DNA of 9,338 nt from Azospirillum brasilense (GTDB taxonomy: Bacteria; Pseudomonadota; Alphaproteobacteria; Rickettsiales; UBA3002). Positions within the stretch are counted from its first letter, which is position 1; each line of letters opens with the position of its first letter. The position numbers and the translations under genes were made by a program. The stretch is taken from the NCBI GenBank assembly GCA_003241645.1, contig QFOX01000068.1:1-9338 (forward strand), read 5' to 3'. Shown here piece by piece: positions 4,806 through 9,338 of this stretch. The notes beneath the pieces were generated by a model. That model was not told where the DNA came from and did not search any database. It saw only the letters and a program-made list of their open reading frames with translations.

Positions 4806-6635
4806 TTACGCAACGTCGGTCTTGGCCTTTTCCATGCGCTTGCGCATGTTGGGGTCAAGGTAGCGCTTGCGCAGGCGAATGTTCTTCGGCGTCACTTCCA
4901 TCAGCTCATCTTCCTCGATGTAGGCAATGGCCTGCTCGAGCGTGGGCACGCGGGCAGGGGTGAGGCGCACGGCTTCGTCCTTGCTGGTGGTGCGGATGTT
5001 GGTGAGCTGCTTGGCCTTCAGCGCGTTCACCTCGAGGTCGTTCTCGCGGTTATGCTGGCCGATGATCATGCCCTGGTACACTTTTACGCCACCCGGAATG
5101 ATGAGGTAGCCGCGCTCCTCAAGACCCCAGAGTGCGTAGTCGGTCGCAACACCGGTGTCGTTGGAGATCAGCACGCCGTTGCGGCGGCCCGGGATGTCGC
5201 CTTTGTAGGGCGCGTAGCCGTGGAACAGGCGCGAAAGCACGCCGGAGCCACGCGTGTCGGTCAGGAATTCGCCCTGGTAACCGATCATGCCGCGGGCGGG
5301 GATCAGGAATTTCAGGCGCACCTTACCGCCCGAGCTGGGGCGCATGTCGATCATGTTGCCCTTACGCAGGCTGAGTTTTTCCACGACCACGCCGGAGAAT
5401 TCCTCGTCCACGTCGGCCTGTACTTCCTCGATCGGCTCGATGGTCTGGCCGGATTCGTCTTTCTTCAGCAGCACGCGCGGGCGCGAAACGGAAAGCTCGT
5501 AACCCTCGCGGCGCATGGTCTCGATGAGTACGCCCAGCTGCAACTCGCCGCGGCCACCCACTTCGAAGGCGTCGCCGTTCTCGCTATCCTTCACGGTAAT
5601 GGCCACGTTGCCTTCGGCCTCTTTGTAGAGGCGGTCGCGGATCATGCGGCTGGTCACTTTGGTGCCTTCGGTGCCCGCCAGCGGCGAGTCATTCACGGCA
5701 ATGGTGATGGCCATGGTCGGCGGATCGATCGGCGTGGCGCGCAGCGGGGTGTTCACTTCCAGCGTGCAGACCGTGTCGGCCACGGTGGCGTTGGTCAGGC
5801 CGGCGATGGAGATGATGGAGCCCGCGGGTGCTTCGTTCACGGGCACGCGCTCGATGCCGTCGAACGACAGCAGTTTGGTGATGCGGCCTTGTTCGACCAC
5901 GGTACCGTCAAGGCGCAGCGCTTTCACGGGCATACCGACCTTTGCGGTGCCGGATTCCACCTTGCCGGTCAGGATGCGGCCAAGGAAGTTGTCGGATTCG
6001 ATGAGGGTGGTGAGCATGGCGAAATGCGCTTCGGGGTCAGCATCCGGTGCTTCCACGTGGCGCACGACCTCGTCCATGATGACATGCAGGTTCTCGCGGT
6101 TGGTCTCGGCGAGGTCCTTCACCGCCCAGCCGTTACGGCCCGATGCGTAGATGATCGGGAAATCGAGCTGTGCGTCGTTCGCATCCAGTGCCACGAACAG
6201 GTCGAACACTTCGTTCACCACTTCTTCCACGCGCGCGTCGGGGCGGTCCACCTTGTTCACGACCACGATGGGGCGCAGGCCCTGCGCGAGGGCCTTCATG
6301 AGTACGAATTTGGTCTGCGGCATGGGGCCTTCGGCGGCGTCCACCAGTACCAGTACGCCATCCACCATGCTGAGGATACGCTCAACCTCGCCACCGAAAT
6401 CGGCGTGGCCGGGGGTGTCGATGATGTTGATGCGCGTGTCTTTCCACTGAATGCTGGTGCATTTCGCCAGAATGGTAATGCCGCGCTCTTTCTCGAGGTC
6501 GTTGCTGTCCATCACGCGCTCGTCCACGCGCTGGTTGTCGCGGAAGGTGCCGGCCTGGCGCAGCATCACGTCGATGAGGGTGGTTTTGCCGTGGTCAACG
6601 TGGGCAATAATGGCGATATTACGTAATCCGGACAT
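4806..6635 (-). CDS. typA: Ribosome-associated translational GTPase TypA/BipA
   Basis: The 609-residue protein is full length for the family (about 605-615). All GTPase motifs are present: G1 AHVDHGKTT (residues 11-19), G2 RGITI (51-55), G3 DTPGH (73-77), G4 NKVD (127-130) and G5 SGRNG (165-169). The EF-G-like domains II, III and V follow, with the TypA-specific C-terminal region ending in the conserved EDELMEVTPKNIRLRKRYLD segment. TypA binds the ribosome at the elongation-factor site and aids 50S assembly and translation under stress, notably cold. The start is ATG at 6633-6635, preceded by a GAGAAAG ribosome site. The gene is transcribed away from the ABC-F gene, leaving a long leader if the promoter is near the centre of the spacer. 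Nothing appears broken or unusual. Confidence 0.97.
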   Translation of the reverse strand: MSGLRNIAIIAHVDHGKTTLIDVMLRQAGTFRDNQRVDERVMDSNDLEKERGITILAKCTSIQWKDTRINIIDTPGHADFGGEVERILSMVDGVLVLVDAAEGPMPQTKFVLMKALAQGLRPIVVVNKVDRPDARVEEVVNEVFDLFVALDANDAQLDFPIIYASGRNGWAVKDLAETNRENLHVIMDEVVRHVEAPDADPEAHFAMLTTLIESDNFLGRILTGKVESGTAKVGMPVKALRLDGTVVEQGRITKLLSFDGIERVPVNEAPAGSIISIAGLTNATVADTVCTLEVNTPLRATPIDPPTMAITIAVNDSPLAGTEGTKVTSRMIRDRLYKEAEGNVAITVKDSENGDAFEVGGRGELQLGVLIETMRREGYELSVSRPRVLLKKDESGQTIEPIEEVQADVDEEFSGVVVEKLSLRKGNMIDMRPSSGGKVRLKFLIPARGMIGYQGEFLTDTRGSGVLSRLFHGYAPYKGDIPGRRNGVLISNDTGVATDYALWGLEERGYLIIPGGVKVYQGMIIGQHNRENDLEVNALKAKQLTNIRTTSKDEAVRLTPARVPTLEQAIAYIEEDELMEVTPKNIRLRKRYLDPNMRKRMEKAKTDVA

Positions 6636-6850
6636 GGTATGCTTTCTCGTGGCGAACTACGTTGTCGTGTGCGTCCTCGGTCGGTCATGTACCAGGCGTA
6701 CACTCCCTTCCTGCGGGCGCGCACTCCTCGTATTTCATCCACGATAAAACAAACGACCAACGTAAGGTTGGTTAACTTTGTGCGCCGCAATAGGGCAATT
6801 CGTGCTGAAACGCTAGTATTTTCTTGCCGTCTTCGCTATAGCCCCCGCCC
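6636..6850. promoter_or_regulatory. Divergent intergenic region between typA and the ABC-F gene
   Basis: This 215-bp spacer must hold promoters for both divergent genes, but I cannot place convincing -35/-10 pairs for either. Two inverted repeats are visible: ACCAAC (6756-6761) with GTTGGT (6767-6772) around a 5-bp centre, and TGTAC (6688-6692) with GTACA (6698-6702), also around 5 bp. The first lies near the middle, in the AT-richest part, and could be an operator; the second lies in the presumed typA leader. No small gene is evident. Confidence 0.4.
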
Positions 6851-8686
6851 ATGGCGGAGCGCGTATTACTGGCATTGGAAGATATCACCCTGACGATGGG
6901 CACAAAATTGCTCTTCGAGGGGCTGAACCTGCACATCCTCGAGGGCGATAAGATCTGCCTTGTCGGGCGCAATGGCGCGGGCAAGACCACGCTGATGCGG
7001 CTGATCACGCAGGATCTGGAGCTCGATTCGGGCAAACGCTTCCAGCTGCCGGGCAGCCGCATCGGCTATCTGGCGCAGCAGGTGGGGTTCGACCCGGCCA
7101 TGCGGGTGCGCGACTTCGTGCAGCTTGGCCTGCCGCCCGAGGAACAGAACGAAGAATCGCTGCACCGCGCGGATATCGTGCTCGGCCCGCTGGATCTGGA
7201 CCCCGCGGCACCGATGGGCCATCTCTCGGGCGGGCAATTGCGCCGTGCGGCGCTGGCGCAGGCGCTGGTGGCCGAGCCGGATATTTTGCTGCTGGACGAG
7301 CCGACCAACCACCTCGACCTAACGGCCATTGAGTGGCTGGAGGGCTACCTCGCGCGCACCAAAAGCGCCGTGGTCTGCGTGAGCCATGACCGCACGTTTC
7401 TTTCGGCGTTCAGCAAAAAAGTGTTCTGGATCGACCATGGCGCGGTGCGCACCTGCCCCACCGGCTATGCCGGGTTCGATGACTGGCAGGAACAGATCAT
7501 GGAGCAGGAGGCCCGTACACTGGCCAACATGCAGAAAAAACTCATTCAGGAAGAACAGTGGACGCAAGGGGGCGTGACCGCGCGCCGCAAGCGCAACCAG
7601 CGCCGCCTTAACGAGCTGTTCCGCCTGCGCGAGAAGATCCGGCAGGACAAAGCCGCCCTTGCCAAGAAACAGGCCAGCATCGAGCTGGACCCGCTGGCGG
7701 CCACCGGCGGCAGCAAGATCGTGGCGGAATTCAAGCACGTGACCAAACGCTTTGAGCGCGAGGGCAAGACCATCAAGATCATGGATGATTTCTCGCTGAA
7801 GATCATCAAGGGCGATCGCATCGGCATTCTGGGGCGCAATGGCTCAGGCAAGTCCACCTTCCTGAAACTGCTGATCGGCGAGCTGGAGCCGGATGCAGGC
7901 CGCGTCTACCGCAGCAAGAAAATGGAGCTGGCCTATTTCGACCAGCATCGCAGCCAGTTGGACCCCAAGAAAACCCTGTGGAAAACGCTCGCGCCCAATG
8001 GCGATTACGTATTCTTCGGCAGTGGCGAGCAGCGCCGCCACAAGCACGTAGCCGCCTATTTGAAGGACTTCATGTTCGATCCCAAGCGCGCGAAGGATGA
8101 CGTGGGCACCTTAAGTGGCGGCATGCAGAACCGGCTGATGTTGGCCAAAACGCTCATCAACCCCGGCAACCTGATGATCCTCGATGAGCCGACCAACGAC
8201 CTCGACATGGATACGCTGGACATGCTGCAGGGTATTCTGGCGGAGTATGAAGGCACGCTGATCATCGTGTCGCACGACCGTGACTTCCTCGACCGCACGG
8301 TGACCGAGGTGCTGGCGTTCGAAGGGCAGGGGAAGATCGAATCCTATTTCGGCGGGTATTCGGACTACATCACCGCCACGCAGGGCAAAAGCGCCGCCGC
8401 GGCCACTAAGCCCGCGGCGAAGGTGGAAGTTGCTGTTAAAGTTGAAGAAAAAGAGAAAACGACCCTCAGCTTCGCCGAGCAGCACGAGCTGAAGAGCCTG
8501 CCCGCGCGCATTACCACGCTGGAGCAGCAGATCTATGAGCTGACCTTGCAGATGGAAGATCCCGCCATTTACACGCAGAACCCTGATTTGTTTGATAAAA
8601 TCATGAAGGCGATGCCGAAATTGCAGGCCGAGCTCGAGGCCGCCGAAGCACGCTGGCTGGCGCTGGAAGAGCGCCAAAGCGCCTAA
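6851..8686 (+). CDS. ABC-F family ATPase, Uup-like
   Basis: The 611-residue protein has two ABC domains in one chain and no membrane segment, as ABC-F translation factors do. Domain 1 has Walker A GRNGAGKTT (39-47), signature LSGGQ (125-129), Walker B with catalytic Glu DILLLDEPTNHLD (E150) and switch SHD (178-180). Domain 2 has GRNGSGKST (328-336), LSGGM (421-425), LMILDEPTND (E446) and SHD (474-476). The linker at about 215-290 is rich in Arg/Lys (TARRKRNQRRLNELFRLREK), as expected for the segment that reaches rRNA and tRNA. An Ala/Lys-rich spacer (510-535) leads to a C-terminal coiled coil (540-608), typical of Uup. ATG 6851 is the only plausible start: an in-frame TAG lies nine bases upstream, and no Shine-Dalgarno sequence precedes it. 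Uup acts in ribosome assembly and has been linked to transposon excision. Assignment to Uup rather than another ABC-F subgroup rests on the tail and linker. Confidence 0.93.
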   Translation: MAERVLLALEDITLTMGTKLLFEGLNLHILEGDKICLVGRNGAGKTTLMRLITQDLELDSGKRFQLPGSRIGYLAQQVGFDPAMRVRDFVQLGLPPEEQNEESLHRADIVLGPLDLDPAAPMGHLSGGQLRRAALAQALVAEPDILLLDEPTNHLDLTAIEWLEGYLARTKSAVVCVSHDRTFLSAFSKKVFWIDHGAVRTCPTGYAGFDDWQEQIMEQEARTLANMQKKLIQEEQWTQGGVTARRKRNQRRLNELFRLREKIRQDKAALAKKQASIELDPLAATGGSKIVAEFKHVTKRFEREGKTIKIMDDFSLKIIKGDRIGILGRNGSGKSTFLKLLIGELEPDAGRVYRSKKMELAYFDQHRSQLDPKKTLWKTLAPNGDYVFFGSGEQRRHKHVAAYLKDFMFDPKRAKDDVGTLSGGMQNRLMLAKTLINPGNLMILDEPTNDLDMDTLDMLQGILAEYEGTLIIVSHDRDFLDRTVTEVLAFEGQGKIESYFGGYSDYITATQGKSAAAATKPAAKVEVAVKVEEKEKTTLSFAEQHELKSLPARITTLEQQIYELTLQMEDPAIYTQNPDLFDKIMKAMPKLQAELEAAEARWLALEERQSA

Positions 8687-8705
8687 ACGCATAAAAATTG
8701 AACGA

Positions 8706-8720
8706 TTAAGGGTTCTTTAA
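8706..8720 (+). promoter_or_regulatory. Perfect CtrA-type box (TTAA-N7-TTAA)
   Basis: TTAAGGGTTCTTTAA has two TTAA half-sites exactly seven bases apart, the full binding consensus of the alphaproteobacterial cell-cycle regulator CtrA. It lies 41 bp before the ATG of the next gene. TAGAGT at 8732-8737 is a possible -10, which would put the box over the -35 region, as at CtrA-activated promoters. The match and spacing are seen directly; binding is inferred. Confidence 0.6.
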
Positions 8721-8761
8721 ACCTTGCTGCGTAGAGTGGGAAAGTAAACCACTGGTAAGCC

Positions 8762-9338
8762 ATGCCCATCGATACCCAAGAGCATTTGCAACGATTGAAT
8801 CAGGCGCGTGCCGGGCTGATGCAGCATGGTGCGTCGATCTCGCGCGTGCGTGAGCTGGAGACCGAAAGCCCGCTGAGCCGCGATGTTGGCTACAACATGG
8901 AAGCCACGCAGGGCTACCAGCAATGGATCCAGATGTATCAGGGGCTCGAGGCGGATCGCCTGACCCCGCAACAGAATGCCAGCATGGATCGCATGTCGTC
9001 GATCCTGCAGGGCATTCGCGATGATTATAATGGGCTCGGCAGCACACGCGATACGTTTGGCGATTACGTGCCGCCGGAGCGCGTGCAGGATTTCGTTTCC
9101 AACCGCATGCAGGAACTGGCCGCCACCGGTGAGACCTACATGCGCGGCGGGCACGACAAGCATTTTAACGTGGTGCGCATCCGTGCGCTTGAAGGCGGTG
9201 GCTACAGCTACACCGTGTACGATGCCGGGCACGAAACCGCCGTGGTGGACCGCGACCAGTTCGGCAAACTGCGCGTCAACTCGGTGGTCGAGCGGCGCTT
9301 GCTGCCCGGTGCCAACCCGGCCGACCTGATCTACAGCA
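8762..9338 (+). CDS. Unrecognised protein, N-terminal 192 residues (3' end outside window)
   Basis: From ATG at 8762 the frame is open for 192 complete codons to the window edge, so the gene continues beyond. Codon use and GC-rich third positions match the flanking genes. The first ~90 residues are polar, probably helical and rich in Gln, Met, Arg and Asp, with no signal peptide or membrane helix. Residues ~129-180 look like beta strands (HFNVVRIRAL, GGGYSYTVYDAG, then TAVVDRDQFGKLRVNSVVERRL). The glycine-His plus xVYDAG pattern loosely recalls domains in large secreted or host-interaction proteins that carry a His and a VYNxG motif; this is only an impression. No good Shine-Dalgarno sequence is present (GGTAAG lies too near the ATG). 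A CtrA-type box upstream hints at cell-cycle, motility or envelope control. I assign no function. Confidence 0.75.
   Translation, partial: MPIDTQEHLQRLNQARAGLMQHGASISRVRELETESPLSRDVGYNMEATQGYQQWIQMYQGLEADRLTPQQNASMDRMSSILQGIRDDYNGLGSTRDTFGDYVPPERVQDFVSNRMQELAATGETYMRGGHDKHFNVVRIRALEGGGYSYTVYDAGHETAVVDRDQFGKLRVNSVVERRLLPGANPADLIYS

Noticed and set aside
4770..6626. Long open frame of 618 codons on the plus strand
   Set aside because: It mirrors typA almost exactly. All GTPase motifs are on the minus strand, and the plus-strand product is a His/Ala/Val-rich shadow.
8658..8676. Hairpin TGGCGCT-N5-AGCGCCA at the end of the ABC-F gene
   Set aside because: It lies inside the coding sequence and no T-run follows, so it is not a credible intrinsic terminator.
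1..9338. CRISPR array, insertion sequence, toxin-antitoxin or defence system
   Set aside because: I saw no regularly spaced repeats, no transposase, and no small gene pair of toxin-antitoxin type. The only mobile-element traces are the tRNA-Glu att sites and the integrase remnant.

Overview
The window looks like chromosomal DNA of a GC-rich alphaproteobacterium. The evidence is a RecJ, a Uup-type ABC-F ATPase and a DUF6356 protein of the kind usual in that class, plus a perfect CtrA-type box (TTAA-N7-TTAA) upstream of the last gene. The order cannot be settled from this stretch.

Layout. (1) 1-1292 is the 3' part of recJ, carrying an unusual ~30-codon in-frame insertion that contains a perfect 8-bp hairpin. 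(2) 1376-1450 is tRNA-Glu(UUC), with a promoter at 1315-1343. (3) 1434-2664 is a ~1.2-kb remnant of an integrative element in the 3' end of that tRNA gene. It is bounded by a 19-bp direct repeat (attL/attR), holds a tyrosine-integrase gene that has lost the end of its catalytic domain, and ends in ~200 bp of AT-richer DNA. The tRNA gene was restored at attL. The terminator that probably once followed it now lies just beyond attR. (4) 2756-4728 is a tight three-gene operon: a DUF6356 protein, a YdhS-like FAD/NAD(P)-binding protein and a GNAT acetyltransferase. (5) 4753-4785 is a bidirectional terminator between convergent genes. (6) 4806-6635 (minus strand) is typA/bipA and 6851-8686 (plus strand) is a Uup-like ABC-F ATPase, divergently transcribed from a ~215-bp spacer. 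(7) 8762-9338 is the start of an unrecognised gene that is open to the window edge, with the CtrA-type box 41 bp upstream of its start.

How they fit together. RecJ serves DNA repair. TypA and the ABC-F protein both act on the ribosome and are linked genetically in E. coli, so their divergent pairing may be functional. The three-gene operon has a redox-type flavoprotein at its centre, but its pathway is not evident. The mobile element is a fossil and probably immobile. I see no CRISPR array, defence island or clearly new multi-gene system. The most open items are the CtrA-box-associated orphan gene, the RecJ insertion and the collapsed tRNA-Glu island.
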